Below the pieces are notes generated by a model that saw only the letters and a program-made list of their open reading frames with translations, was not told the origin of the DNA and did not search any database. A program made the position numbers and the translations under genes. This document shows, piece by piece, positions 33,222-42,423 of a stretch of DNA of 64,000 nt. Source of the stretch: an uncultured Bacilli bacterium (GTDB lineage: Bacteria; Bacillota_I; Bacilli_A; RF39; UBA660); NCBI GenBank assembly GCA_934086815.1, contig CAKOIM010000003.1, positions 24,925-88,924 of the forward strand. Direction: 5' to 3'. Positions within the stretch are counted from its first letter, which is position 1; each line of letters starts with the position of its first letter.

Positions 33222-34670
33222 TTACATTTCTAAATAACGTGGACTCTTTGGTAAACCTGGCATTGTAATTATATTATCTAGTAATACTACAATTAACTTA
33301 CTACCCGTGTGTATTTCAATATTTTTAACAGTTACTTCTTTTACATCATCTTTATATGCATATTGTGTTTTAGCCATACAAACAGAAAATTCTTCATTAC
33401 TTTTAAAGTTATTAATAACATCCATTGCTTCTTTTGTAAAGTTTACTTTTGGAATTAAATAAACATTATTAACTAATTTTTCTATTTTTTCTTTTAAAGT
33501 ATCACTATCACTATAAACATAGTTCGGTTCAGTATCAAATAAATTTAAACTTGTAATATATCTAGCTAATTCTAAAGCTCCAGATCCACCTTCGCTATAC
33601 ACATTATTACGTATACACACAACATTTTCATTTTTACAAATATCTTCGATTAACTTGAAATCTTCTTCTGTATCATCCAAAAATTCATTAATAGTAACAC
33701 AAAAAGGTATATTAAACTTCTTTAAATTATTTATATGTAATAATAAATTTTTGCATCCATTATATTTAAAAGCTCTACAAGTAGCAATTAAAACAATATA
33801 ATTAGGATTTAAATCATAATGTTTACCTAAAATATCAACAAACTTTTCACAACCTAAATCACTTCCAAATCCAGCTTCAGTAATAACATAATCTGTAAGT
33901 GATAATCCTAAGTTTAGTGAAGTAACACTACTACAACCATGGGCAATATTAGCAAAAGGACCTCCATGAACAATAATTGGATTTTCTTCTAAACTTTGAA
34001 CTAAATTAGGATACATAGCCATTTTAAGTAATTTAACCATTGCATTAGTTACATTTAAACTCTTAGCATATATTGCTTTACCATCTTTGCTATAAGCAAT
34101 TAAAATGTTATCTATCTTCATTTTTAAATCTAATTCATCTTTTGCTAAACAAAATATTGCCATTAATTCACTAGCCGCGGTAATATTAAATTTATCTCTT
34201 AGTGTTCGATCATTCATATCTAAACACCTTTTAAAGCATATTTTATTTTCATCTATATTTAATTCATTACCTTGATAAATATGATTATCTATAGCTGCTG
34301 CTAAAAGGTTATTAGCACTTGTAATAGCATGAAAATCGCCAGTAAAATGTAAATCTATTTCTTCACTTGGTATCATACAAGATTTTCCACCACCTATTGC
34401 TCCTCCTTTCATACCAAAAACAGGACCAAGCGATGGTTCTCTTAATACAGCTATAGAATTTTTATCCAACTTTTTCAAAGCATCATTTAAACCAATTGAA
34501 ACAGTTGTTTTTCCTTCTCCATAAGGTGTTGGATTAACTGCGGTTAATAATATTAACTTACCTCTTTTTTCATTACATTTCTTTGTAATTTTTGCCATAT
34601 AATTTCCATAACAAAATATGTCTTTTTCATTTAAATTAATTTCTCTTGCAATACTTTTTATATCTTTCAT
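33222..34670 (-). CDS. fhs: Formate-tetrahydrofolate ligase (short form)
   Basis: 482 residues. Makes 10-formyl-THF from formate, THF and ATP. Motifs: LTAVNPTPYGEGKTTVSIGL (the P-loop-like loop), REPSLGPVFGMKGGAIGGG (active-site stretch), EEIDLHFTGDFHAI, TEAGFGSDLGCEKF and MPGLPKSPR at the C-terminus. Usual length is about 555, so some 70 residues are missing across internal loops although all core motifs are present and the frame is open. It is inserted between spoVT and the metG operon. Supplies one-carbon units for purines and formyl-Met. Confidence 0.93.
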   Translation of the reverse strand: MKDIKSIAREINLNEKDIFCYGNYMAKITKKCNEKRGKLILLTAVNPTPYGEGKTTVSIGLNDALKKLDKNSIAVLREPSLGPVFGMKGGAIGGGKSCMIPSEEIDLHFTGDFHAITSANNLLAAAIDNHIYQGNELNIDENKICFKRCLDMNDRTLRDKFNITAASELMAIFCLAKDELDLKMKIDNILIAYSKDGKAIYAKSLNVTNAMVKLLKMAMYPNLVQSLEENPIIVHGGPFANIAHGCSSVTSLNLGLSLTDYVITEAGFGSDLGCEKFVDILGKHYDLNPNYIVLIATCRAFKYNGCKNLLLHINNLKKFNIPFCVTINEFLDDTEEDFKLIEDICKNENVVCIRNNVYSEGGSGALELARYITSLNLFDTEPNYVYSDSDTLKEKIEKLVNNVYLIPKVNFTKEAMDVINNFKSNEEFSVCMAKTQYAYKDDVKEVTVKNIEIHTGSKLIVVLLDNIITMPGLPKSPRYLEM

Positions 34671-34725
34671 TTATTTCACCCATTATTAATATACAATAAA
34701 GTAATTTATAATGTCAAAATAATTA

Positions 34726-35247
34726 TTAACTATTTATTTTTTCTATAATAATACTTACTAGCAATTTAGCTAAAGAAAGATATTTATTATCTTCATTAGA
34801 AACTAATATAACTAGTCCAATTGAATCACTTTCATTAATTAAAGGAACAATAGTAAAATATCCATTTATTTGATTATCCTCAAAACTTAATATATCTATA
34901 CTTTTACTAATATACTGTTCTCTATTATCAATTAAATTAATGCATAATTCACTAATTATTTTTCCTTTTAATTCTTCATTATAAGAAGTAGCAATAACTT
35001 TTTCACGATCTGTAATAATAATATCTATATTAAATATATTGTTTATTAATTCACAAAGATTTAAAACTTTATCTTCAATTTTTTTAACTTCAAAATATTT
35101 TTTTAAAATAATAGAATCTTCATTTGTAAATATCTCTAAATACTCACCATCTCTAATTCCTAAATTTTTTCTTATTTCTTTTGGTATAACAACCCTACCT
35201 AATTCATCTATTTTTCTAGTAACACCAGTTGATTTCAATAAATTCAC
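34726..35247 (-). CDS. spoVT: Stage V sporulation regulator SpoVT
   Basis: 173 residues. SpoVT has an AbrB-type swapped-hairpin DNA-binding N-terminus (STGVTRKIDELGRVVIPKEI, then RKNLGIRDGEYLEIF) and a C-terminal GAF domain (residues ~60-170, with ATSYNEELKGK and GYFTIVPLINESDSIGLVIL). It modulates sigma-G genes in the Bacillus forespore. It is downstream of mfd as in Bacillus, which distinguishes it from AbrB itself. Length is as expected (~178). One of the stronger sporulation markers in the window. Confidence 0.94.
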   Translation of the reverse strand: MNLLKSTGVTRKIDELGRVVIPKEIRKNLGIRDGEYLEIFTNEDSIILKKYFEVKKIEDKVLNLCELINNIFNIDIIITDREKVIATSYNEELKGKIISELCINLIDNREQYISKSIDILSFEDNQINGYFTIVPLINESDSIGLVILVSNEDNKYLSLAKLLVSIIIEKINS

Positions 35248-35291
35248 TCCACTTCTTTATTATTGTGGAATATTTTTATAAAGTTATTCTC

Positions 35292-38200
35292 TTAAAGTAT
35301 TTTTTCTAATAAAGAAACTATATAAAATATATAATGTTTAGCTAAATCTTTAGTGTATAAAATAATAGTTATTTTTTCATTTTTATATTTAATATTAAAG
35401 TTTTTTGTTAAAGAAATTGCTTCCATTAACAGCTTATCACCCTTAATATTTTTAGATACTATAACTGGTAAAGTAATTTCAACACTTCTTGGTGTTTCTA
35501 AAACATCTTTAATATTATATTTTAAAGCAATCTTTTCAAACCATTCTTCATACATATAAACTAGCATATCTTCAGTTATTTTTCCAAATCTATCTTCTAA
35601 TTCATTTTTAATTAACAATAACTTATCATATGAATCAATTTCATTAATTTTTTGATGTATTTCAATTTTAATATCTTCATCACTTACATAATCATCACTA
35701 ATATGCGTTGAAACATTTAAAAGTGTAATATTATCTTCATCTTCTTCGATTACTTCTTCACCCTTTTGTCTTTTAATTTCATCTTCAATCATTTTCATAT
35801 AAAGGTTTATACCAACACTATCAACAAAACCTGCTTGAGAAGCCCCAAAAATATCACCAGCACCTCTTAAACTTAAATCACGCATAGCAATTTTATAACC
35901 ACTACCAAGTTCTGTAAATTCCTTTATAGCATTAAGTCTTTTAATAGCAATATCATTTAACATTTTATTTTTATTATACATTAAATATGCATAAGCTATT
36001 TTATCACTTCTTCCTACTCTACCTCTAATTTGATAAAGTTGACTTAAACCAAAATATTCAGCATCATGAATTATTAAAGTATTAACATTTGGTATATCTA
36101 TACCACTTTCAATAATTGTTGTACAAATTAAAATATCATATTTATTCTCAATAAAATTAGTCATTACATTATCTAATTTATTTTTATCCATTTGCCCATG
36201 AGCATATTCTACCTTAGCATCAGGTACTAAATTCTTAATATAACTAACATAATTAAGTATTGTTTCTACACGATTATACAAAATAAATATTTGTCCATTT
36301 CTACTTAATTCTTTATATATTGCATCTTTAATTATAAAGTCATCTTCACATACAACATAAGTTTGTACCGGATATCTATTTACTGGTGGTGTATCAATAA
36401 TGGATAAGTCTCTAAGTCCAGATAAAGACATCTTTAATGTCCTAGGTATAGGTGTTGCACTAAGTGTTAAAACATTAACATCGTTTTTCATATTTTTAAT
36501 TTTTTCTTTGTGAGTAACACCAAATCTTTGTTCTTCATCAACGACTAATAAGCCTAAATCCTTACACTTAACCGCATCATTCAATAACTTATGAGTTCCA
36601 AATAATATATCTATTTTACCATTTCTTAAGTTTTCAAGTATTTCCTTTTCTTTTTTTAAGCTAACATGTCTATTAAGTAAAGCTATTTCTATCGGCCAAT
36701 TTTTAAATCTTTCTAAAGCTACTTTATATTGTTGTTTAGATAATATAGTCGTCGGACATAAATATAATACTTGTTTATTATTAAGTACAGTCTTAAACAT
36801 GGCACGCATTGCTACTTCAGTTTTTCCAAAACCTACATCCCCGCATAATAATCTATCCATAGGAATATTACTTGATAAGTCATTATTTATATCATTTATA
36901 CTTTTTTGTTGGTCAACTGTTAAATTATAAGCAAATTCACTACCAAAAACTAATTCTTCCGGATATGTTTTAAAAGGTTCTTTTTTAATCTCTAATCTTT
37001 TTTGATATAATCTTATTAATTCCGCGGAAATATCTTTTACTTTTTCGCTAATATATTTTTTAGTCTTTTGCCAATTAGTACTTCCTAACTTGTTTAATTT
37101 AACATTATTACCATCTTTATCATTATATTTATAAATTGTGTTTATTTTTTCAACAGGTACGTATATCTTATCCGAACCAGCATAAGAAATAGTTAAAAAA
37201 TCTTTTAATACTCCCTTTACTCTAAGAGTTGTAATACCTTTATAAATACCTATCCCATGAGCTAAATGAACAACATAATCTCCATTTTCTAATTGATTAA
37301 AATCTTTAATTCTTTTTCCTATATGAAAATTATTCTTATAATTATTAGTAACTTTTTGCGTATTTTCAATATCATTACTACCTATGACTACATATTTATC
37401 TAAAATAAAACCATTAGTAATACTTTTTATAGTTATATTTGCTAAAGGTATTACTTCTAATATTTTTTTCTTTTCTGCATCACTATTTAAATAAAAATAA
37501 ACAGACTTCCCAGCGTTTATCCACGCTTCATAATCCTTAGCTAATTTTTCTAAGTTTTCATTATAATTAATAATTTCATGAGCATCGAAATTATTTTTTC
37601 CCGAGCTAAAAGAATTAACATAAATTCGTTTATTATCAGGTATTTCTTCCAATTCAAACATCAATTTATCTGTAATAGACTTATCTTGCTTATAATTTGA
37701 AATATCTTCAAATAATTTTGTATAAGCAGCTTCTATTTGACTTTTATCATAATATACAACTATAGCATCATTTGCATAATCATATAATGAACTTTTATTA
37801 TTTGTTTCAATTTCTTCAATTGCCTTAACTTTTAATGTATCAACATTTTCAAAAGACATTTGTGTATTTTCATCAAAGTATTTTATACTTTCAACTATAT
37901 TTCCATCAAATTCAATTCTTAAGGGGTGCTTTTCTTCAATAGGGTATATATCTACAATAAAACCACGAACTGCTATTTCTCCACTAGTTGTTACAATTGT
38001 TTCCTTTTTATATCCAAGATCAATAAATTTATTTACCAGATCATCTCTTTTTATATTTAAATTTTTGTTTATAACTACACTATTATCAACATCTTTATTT
38101 GGTAAATACTTTAAATACCCCATTAAATTAGTTACTATTATATTATTATTGTTTGATATTTTGTCTAATGTTTCTAATCTCTTATATTTTAGCTCCGGAC

Positions 38201-38438
38201 TTTTAGCAACTATAACTGATGATAAAAAATCATCCATTGGGAAAATTAAAGTAGAATTATTTATAACTGATAAAGCATTATATAATTTATTAGCTTCATA
38301 TAAGGAACTTGTTAAAACAATAATATTTTTTTTATAATGTAAAAATAATTTATAAATGTAAAAAACGTTTAACTGAAAAGTTAAACCAGATACTTCGGTA
38401 TTATAGTCATATTTAAAATAATCATCTAAAAAATTCAT
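35292..38438 (-). CDS. mfd: Transcription-repair coupling factor
   Basis: 1048 residues, about 100 shorter than Bacillus Mfd. It removes stalled RNA polymerase and recruits UvrA. Visible domains: UvrB-like N-terminal part (LTSSLYEANKLYNAL, GEIAVRGFIVDIYPI), RNAP-interaction CarD-like domain at ~385-445 (GDYVVHLAHGIGIYKGI, KIYVPVEKINTIYKY), helicase with LLCGDVGFGKTEVAMRA (Walker A) and LLVVDEEQRFGV (DEEQ), LTLSATPIPRTLKMS, the C-terminal helicase half ending QIRGRVGRS, and TRCF at the end. Between pth and spoVT, the Bacillus order (only fin missing). Confidence 0.97.
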   Translation of the reverse strand: MNFLDDYFKYDYNTEVSGLTFQLNVFYIYKLFLHYKKNIIVLTSSLYEANKLYNALSVINNSTLIFPMDDFLSSVIVAKSPELKYKRLETLDKISNNNNIIVTNLMGYLKYLPNKDVDNSVVINKNLNIKRDDLVNKFIDLGYKKETIVTTSGEIAVRGFIVDIYPIEEKHPLRIEFDGNIVESIKYFDENTQMSFENVDTLKVKAIEEIETNNKSSLYDYANDAIVVYYDKSQIEAAYTKLFEDISNYKQDKSITDKLMFELEEIPDNKRIYVNSFSSGKNNFDAHEIINYNENLEKLAKDYEAWINAGKSVYFYLNSDAEKKKILEVIPLANITIKSITNGFILDKYVVIGSNDIENTQKVTNNYKNNFHIGKRIKDFNQLENGDYVVHLAHGIGIYKGITTLRVKGVLKDFLTISYAGSDKIYVPVEKINTIYKYNDKDGNNVKLNKLGSTNWQKTKKYISEKVKDISAELIRLYQKRLEIKKEPFKTYPEELVFGSEFAYNLTVDQQKSINDINNDLSSNIPMDRLLCGDVGFGKTEVAMRAMFKTVLNNKQVLYLCPTTILSKQQYKVALERFKNWPIEIALLNRHVSLKKEKEILENLRNGKIDILFGTHKLLNDAVKCKDLGLLVVDEEQRFGVTHKEKIKNMKNDVNVLTLSATPIPRTLKMSLSGLRDLSIIDTPPVNRYPVQTYVVCEDDFIIKDAIYKELSRNGQIFILYNRVETILNYVSYIKNLVPDAKVEYAHGQMDKNKLDNVMTNFIENKYDILICTTIIESGIDIPNVNTLIIHDAEYFGLSQLYQIRGRVGRSDKIAYAYLMYNKNKMLNDIAIKRLNAIKEFTELGSGYKIAMRDLSLRGAGDIFGASQAGFVDSVGINLYMKMIEDEIKRQKGEEVIEEDEDNITLLNVSTHISDDYVSDEDIKIEIHQKINEIDSYDKLLLIKNELEDRFGKITEDMLVYMYEEWFEKIALKYNIKDVLETPRSVEITLPVIVSKNIKGDKLLMEAISLTKNFNIKYKNEKITIILYTKDLAKHYIFYIVSLLEKIL

Positions 38439-38446
38439 AACTACTC

Positions 38447-38998
38447 CTATTTAGTATTATAAATATTCATCGTTTTATCTATACCACTTACTACAAAAGA
38501 ATCAATAATTTCATTAAAAACTTTACAATTATTTGTAATTATCTTAAGTTCACTATGCGAAAACTTACCTAAAACATAATCTATTACTTCATCTTTTTTG
38601 ACAGAACTAATGCCTATTTTAAGTCTAGCAAAACTTTGAGTATGAAGACAATTTATAATAGATTTTATCCCATTATGTCCTCCACTTCCTGAGTTAATCT
38701 TTAGTTTATATAGGCCAAATTGTTGATCTAAATCATCTTGAATAATTAAAATATTTTCAATTGGTATAGCAAAATAATTAACAAATTCATAAACAGCTTG
38801 TCCAGATAAATTCATATACGTTTGGGGTTTTAAAAATATAACCTTTTCACCACTTATATTAGTTTCAAAATATAATCCATTAAACTTCTTTGACCATTTT
38901 TCGTTACCTACATAATTATCTAAAACCATAAATCCAATATTATGCCTAGTATTATCATATTTTTTTTCCGGATTTCCTAATCCCACTATTAACTTCAT
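38447..38998 (-). CDS. pth: Peptidyl-tRNA hydrolase
   Basis: 183 residues. Recycles peptidyl-tRNA released from ribosomes. MKLIVGLGNPEKKYDNTRHNIGFMVLD holds the conserved Asn and catalytic His (in blocks MKLIVGLGNPEKKYD and NTRHNIGFMVLD); KPQTYMNLSGQAV and IQDDLDQQFG (Asp) and GSGGHNGIKSII complete the active site. Normal length. It lies 8 nt upstream of mfd and 3 nt after yabB. Confidence 0.97.
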   Translation of the reverse strand: MKLIVGLGNPEKKYDNTRHNIGFMVLDNYVGNEKWSKKFNGLYFETNISGEKVIFLKPQTYMNLSGQAVYEFVNYFAIPIENILIIQDDLDQQFGLYKLKINSGSGGHNGIKSIINCLHTQSFARLKIGISSVKKDEVIDYVLGKFSHSELKIITNNCKVFNEIIDSFVVSGIDKTMNIYNTK

Positions 38999-39000
38999 AA

Positions 39001-39717
39001 TTACACCTCTTTAAATAAATGTTGATAAGTACTTAAGTTATTAACACACATTTCTTTATTAAAAATTACACCATATTTACTTGCTTTAATACATTTTATA
39101 AGAGCTATTGTTGGTTTAGAATTTTCTTTTGTTCTAATTAATTGTATTACCTTAACATTTATATTATATTTATGAGCTAAAATAATAATTTCATCAATTC
39201 TTGTAACACGATGACTTAAGTAAAACTCTCCCTTATTTTTTAGCATTTTCGCAGCAATTTTAAAAACATTTTCTAATTTTAAACTTATTTCATGACGAGC
39301 AATACTTAACATCTTAGTATCATTAATATAATTTTTATTTTCCACTTTAAAATATGGAGGATTACAAGTAATAATATCAAAAAATTCATTGGGAAAATAA
39401 TTGTCAATTTCATTCACATCAACATTAAAAATATCTATCTTATCAGTTAACTTATTTTCTTCAACCGACATTTTAGCTAAATTTGCTATTTCTGGTTGAA
39501 TTTCTACCCCTACTATATGAGAATTATTATATGTTGATAAAACTAGTGGTATAACGGCATTACCTGTACACATATCAAGTATCTTATAATTCTTATTATT
39601 TATGTTAACAAATTCTGCAAGTAATAGTGAATCTAACGAAAATTTAAAACCATTTTTTTCTTGATAAATATATCTATTCTTATAATCGTATAAATCATTT
39701 TTCACTATCAATGACAT
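39001..39717 (-). CDS. yabB: YabB/TrmN6-like SAM-dependent methyltransferase
   Basis: 238 residues. Class I methyltransferase of the TrmN6 (tRNA1(Val) A37 N6) family. ILDMCTGNAVIPLVLS is the SAM loop, GVEIQPEIANLAKMSVEEN motif II, and DIITCNPPYFKVENK the N6-adenine catalytic NPPY. ARHEISLKLENVFKIAAKML follows as in YabB. It overlaps ricT by ~23 nt and precedes pth; in Bacillus yabA and yazA-rsmI flank it, and none of these is present here. Confidence 0.9.
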   Translation of the reverse strand: MSLIVKNDLYDYKNRYIYQEKNGFKFSLDSLLLAEFVNINNKNYKILDMCTGNAVIPLVLSTYNNSHIVGVEIQPEIANLAKMSVEENKLTDKIDIFNVDVNEIDNYFPNEFFDIITCNPPYFKVENKNYINDTKMLSIARHEISLKLENVFKIAAKMLKNKGEFYLSHRVTRIDEIIILAHKYNINVKVIQLIRTKENSKPTIALIKCIKASKYGVIFNKEMCVNNLSTYQHLFKEV

Positions 39718-40465
39718 AATCTATTTTTTCTCCATCAACTAACACTTTGCATTTTTTATTTAAAACATCACGACTAATTACAGTTCCTTCAGTTTCATTT
39801 ATTGTTATTTTATCTCCAATGTTTGGCATATCTTTACTTGCTTCTAAATAATTTTGATCTTCATACATTAAACAACAAAGCAATCTACCACACGATCCAT
39901 TAATTTTATTGGGATTTAAAGCTAAATTTTGATTTTTAGCCATATTCATTGATATTGTATCAATTTTATTTAAAAAACGTAAACAACAAAGTTCTCCGCC
40001 ACAAACTCCAATTCCGCCAATTTCTTTTGCTTTATCTCTAGCCCCAACTTGTCTTAACTCAATTCTTGTATGATAAATATTAGCAAGTTTTTTGGCTAAA
40101 TCACGAAAATCAATTCTACTATCCGCTGTAAAATTAAATAGTAATTGACTTCGATCTAAATTATATTGAGCATTTAAAACACTCATTTCTAGCTTTAAGT
40201 CTTTAACCATTTTCAAACATTTCTTATACGCTTTCATAGCATCTTTTAAATTGTTCATATAATTTTCGTAATCTTCTTTTGTAGCTTTTCTAATTATTTT
40301 TAAATCTGTTGTTTTCTTTAAATTACCTTGAATGGAAACTACTTTTGCCACATTTTCTCCTCTTTCAGTTAAGACTACGACTAAATCATCTAAAATATAA
40401 TTAGCTTCACATTCTACATACTCTCTTTTTTTATTATCGTTAAAAACTATTCCATATACATTCAT
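39695..40465 (-). CDS. ricT: RicT (YaaT), PSP1-domain regulatory protein
   Basis: 256 residues. RicT is a subunit of the RicAFT complex that in Bacillus carries Fe-S clusters, stimulates RNase Y processing and promotes sporulation and competence. The PSP1 core includes DSRIDFRDLAKKLANIYHTRIELRQVGARDKA (given in blocks: DSRIDFRDLAKKLANIY, HTRIELRQVGARDKA), then the Cys motifs GVCGGELCCLRFL and GSCGRLLCCLMYE, possible cluster ligands. Its stop is TGA and it overlaps yabB. It follows holB, as in Bacillus. Confidence 0.95.
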   Translation of the reverse strand: MNVYGIVFNDNKKREYVECEANYILDDLVVVLTERGENVAKVVSIQGNLKKTTDLKIIRKATKEDYENYMNNLKDAMKAYKKCLKMVKDLKLEMSVLNAQYNLDRSQLLFNFTADSRIDFRDLAKKLANIYHTRIELRQVGARDKAKEIGGIGVCGGELCCLRFLNKIDTISMNMAKNQNLALNPNKINGSCGRLLCCLMYEDQNYLEASKDMPNIGDKITINETEGTVISRDVLNKKCKVLVDGEKIDYVIDSEK

Positions 40466-40467
40466 CT

Positions 40468-41286
40468 TTATTCACCCAATTCTATAACAAACCTATCTAA
40501 TAATAATTCTATATTTGCATTATAATTTAAATCTTCAATTATTCTCGTTGTTAATTCTATTCTATCTAAAATATTTTTATAATTCAATTTATTCTTAAAA
40601 TTTATTCCATTTATTTGTCCATAATGCAAAATATCTTCATAAACAAATAATATTAATGAAAATATTTCCTTTATGTCTTCTCTGTCATTATATTTTAAAA
40701 ACATTTCTTTATTTTCTATTATAGATTTATTTTCTTCAATATTATTTAAATAGTTTATTACATCATTTAACTTTGTATTTTCATATATTTTTTCTAAATT
40801 ATCATCTAAATTATAATAAACTTTTAATGTTTCACATCTACTTTTTATTGTTGGTAAAACATTATTAATGTTGTTTGTTATAAAAAAACCAATAATATGT
40901 TCTTCCGGTTCTTCTAAAAATTTTAACATTGTATTAGCTGATGAAGATGTTAATTTTAAAGTCTCTTTAATAACGTATATATTTTCTTTTGTATAAGTTG
41001 GCATATTACTAAAAGACTTTTTTAAATCTAATACTTGTTCTTTTTTTATAGTGCTATCAATTGCTTCAATAACTTTAAATGATGGAAGATAGTTTTGATC
41101 AATTAAATTACAAATATTACACTTTTCGCATTTTTCTGTAAAACAATCCAAGCAAAAGATTTCTTTAATAACTTCTTTTAGTTCTTTAAAACATTTTTCA
41201 ACATCATTTGTTTCAATCAAATAAGCATGAGATAATCTATTCTCATGATATAATTCAACTAAATTTTTAAGACTACTATTTTTCAC
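40468..41286 (-). CDS. holB: DNA polymerase III delta' subunit
   Basis: 272 residues, shorter than the Bacillus 329. Clamp-loader subunit. N-terminal LSHAYLIETNDVEKC occupies the Walker A position without a GKT, as in delta'. A zinc knuckle is present: CFTEKCEKCNIC. NTMLKFLEEPEEHIIGFFITNN and VLPTIKSRCETL (SRC motif) are typical. The C-terminal collar is reduced. It lies between bofA and ricT; Bacillus has tmk, yaaQ and yaaR here, all absent. Confidence 0.92.
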   Translation of the reverse strand: MKNSSLKNLVELYHENRLSHAYLIETNDVEKCFKELKEVIKEIFCLDCFTEKCEKCNICNLIDQNYLPSFKVIEAIDSTIKKEQVLDLKKSFSNMPTYTKENIYVIKETLKLTSSSANTMLKFLEEPEEHIIGFFITNNINNVLPTIKSRCETLKVYYNLDDNLEKIYENTKLNDVINYLNNIEENKSIIENKEMFLKYNDREDIKEIFSLILFVYEDILHYGQINGINFKNKLNYKNILDRIELTTRIIEDLNYNANIELLLDRFVIELGE

Positions 41287-41294
41287 TATACCTC

Positions 41295-41483
41295 CTACAA
41301 CAAAACAAAATAAATAGCTATTAACGATAAAAGACCACTCATTCCCAAGGTTGAAACTACTAATATAGTTATATAATTAATAGGTATAAATATTTTTAAC
41401 CCTGATACTACTAAATTAAAAGCATAAACTAAACATACAGCAAATACTATTTTTTTAATAATTAAAAATATTATCTTTTTCAT
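41295..41483 (-). CDS. bofA: BofA-like pro-sigma-K processing regulator
   Basis: 62 residues, nearly all hydrophobic, with two membrane helices (IIFLIIKKIVFAVCLVYAFNL; ITILVVSTLGMSGLLSLIAIYFVLL, quoted in part as VSTLGMSGLLSLIAI). BofA is a small membrane protein that, with SpoIVFA, inhibits the SpoIVFB protease until engulfment. GLKIFIPINYITI...GM.GLL matches the BofA C-terminus (P.N..TI...G..G..G). Position after recR is the Bacillus one. The call depends strongly on synteny. Confidence 0.8.
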   Translation of the reverse strand: MKKIIFLIIKKIVFAVCLVYAFNLVVSGLKIFIPINYITILVVSTLGMSGLLSLIAIYFVLL

Positions 41484-41511
41484 ATCTAAAATTTATGCTA
41501 TTATCTAAAAA

Positions 41512-42111
41512 TTATTCACTTATTTTTTTTCTATCTTCTAATGCTTTATCTAATGTTATGACATCTAAATAATCTATTTCTGCTCCCATAGGTATTCCAT
41601 AGGATAATCTAGATATTAAAACATTTTTATTTTCAAAAATTTTCTTTATATATAATGTAGTAGTTTCTCCCTCAATCGTAGATTTTAAAGCCAATATTAA
41701 TTCCGGATTTTTACTACAATTTACGCGATTAACTAATGACGCTAAATTAATATCTTCCGGATGAATATTATCTATTGGACTAATGAGACCATTTAAAACG
41801 TGATAAACTCCTTTGAAATTACCAACTTTTTCAAAAGAAAATACACTTTTAGAGTCTTCAATTACACAAATTAAATTTTTATTTCTCGATTCATCACTGC
41901 AAATATTACATATATCATTTTCTGTTAAATGTCCACATATACTACATTTATGAATTTTTTTTATGTTATTAAGTGCATCAGAAAAATTATCTAATTCCTC
42001 ATCTTTAAAATTTAATGTTGCTAAAGCTAATCTTTCAGCATTCTTTTCACCAATCCCTGGTAACTTTTTGTAATAATTTATTAAATTTTCCAAACTTGGT
42101 GGATAAATCAT
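41512..42111 (-). CDS. recR: Recombination protein RecR
   Basis: 199 residues. RecFOR-pathway protein that helps load RecA on gaps. N-terminal LINYYKKLPGIGEKNAERLAL (helix-hairpin-helix), a four-Cys zinc finger CSICGHLTENDICNIC, the Toprim domain LICVIEDSKSVFSFEK and the C-terminal ISRLSYGIPMGAEIDYLD (Walker-like motif). Start abuts the ebfC stop. Order dnaX-ebfC-recR is conserved. Confidence 0.97.
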   Translation of the reverse strand: MIYPPSLENLINYYKKLPGIGEKNAERLALATLNFKDEELDNFSDALNNIKKIHKCSICGHLTENDICNICSDESRNKNLICVIEDSKSVFSFEKVGNFKGVYHVLNGLISPIDNIHPEDINLASLVNRVNCSKNPELILALKSTIEGETTTLYIKKIFENKNVLISRLSYGIPMGAEIDYLDVITLDKALEDRKKISE

Positions 42112-42408
42112 TTAAAATAAACCACCTAAAGATGAATATTGACCTAATTTATTTTCTGTTTCTTTATCAATTTTATTAAATGCATCTTTGATTGCCAACA
42201 TAATCATATCCTCTAACATTTCCTTATCGTCTTCAGATATTTCACCATCTTTTAAAATTTTAAATTTTTTTATTTCTCTTTTACCATTAAATTCTAATTC
42301 AACCCATTCGGATTTACCTATAAAACTCATAGCATCGATTTCATCTTTCTTTTTAGTTATATCCCTTTGCATTCTTTGTGCTTGTTGCATTAATTGTTGC
42401 ATATTCAT
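42112..42408 (-). CDS. ebfC: YbaB/EbfC nucleoid-associated protein
   Basis: 98 residues. DNA-binding homodimer of unknown precise role, encoded between dnaX and recR in most bacteria. QLMQQAQRMQRDITKKKDEID is the N-terminal coiled-coil; LEFNGKREIKKFKILKD, then EMLEDMIMLAIKDAFNKID form the core. Length is typical. Confidence 0.95.
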   Translation of the reverse strand: MNMQQLMQQAQRMQRDITKKKDEIDAMSFIGKSEWVELEFNGKREIKKFKILKDGEISEDDKEMLEDMIMLAIKDAFNKIDKETENKLGQYSSLGGLF

Positions 42409-42423
42409 ATTATCATTCCTTTC

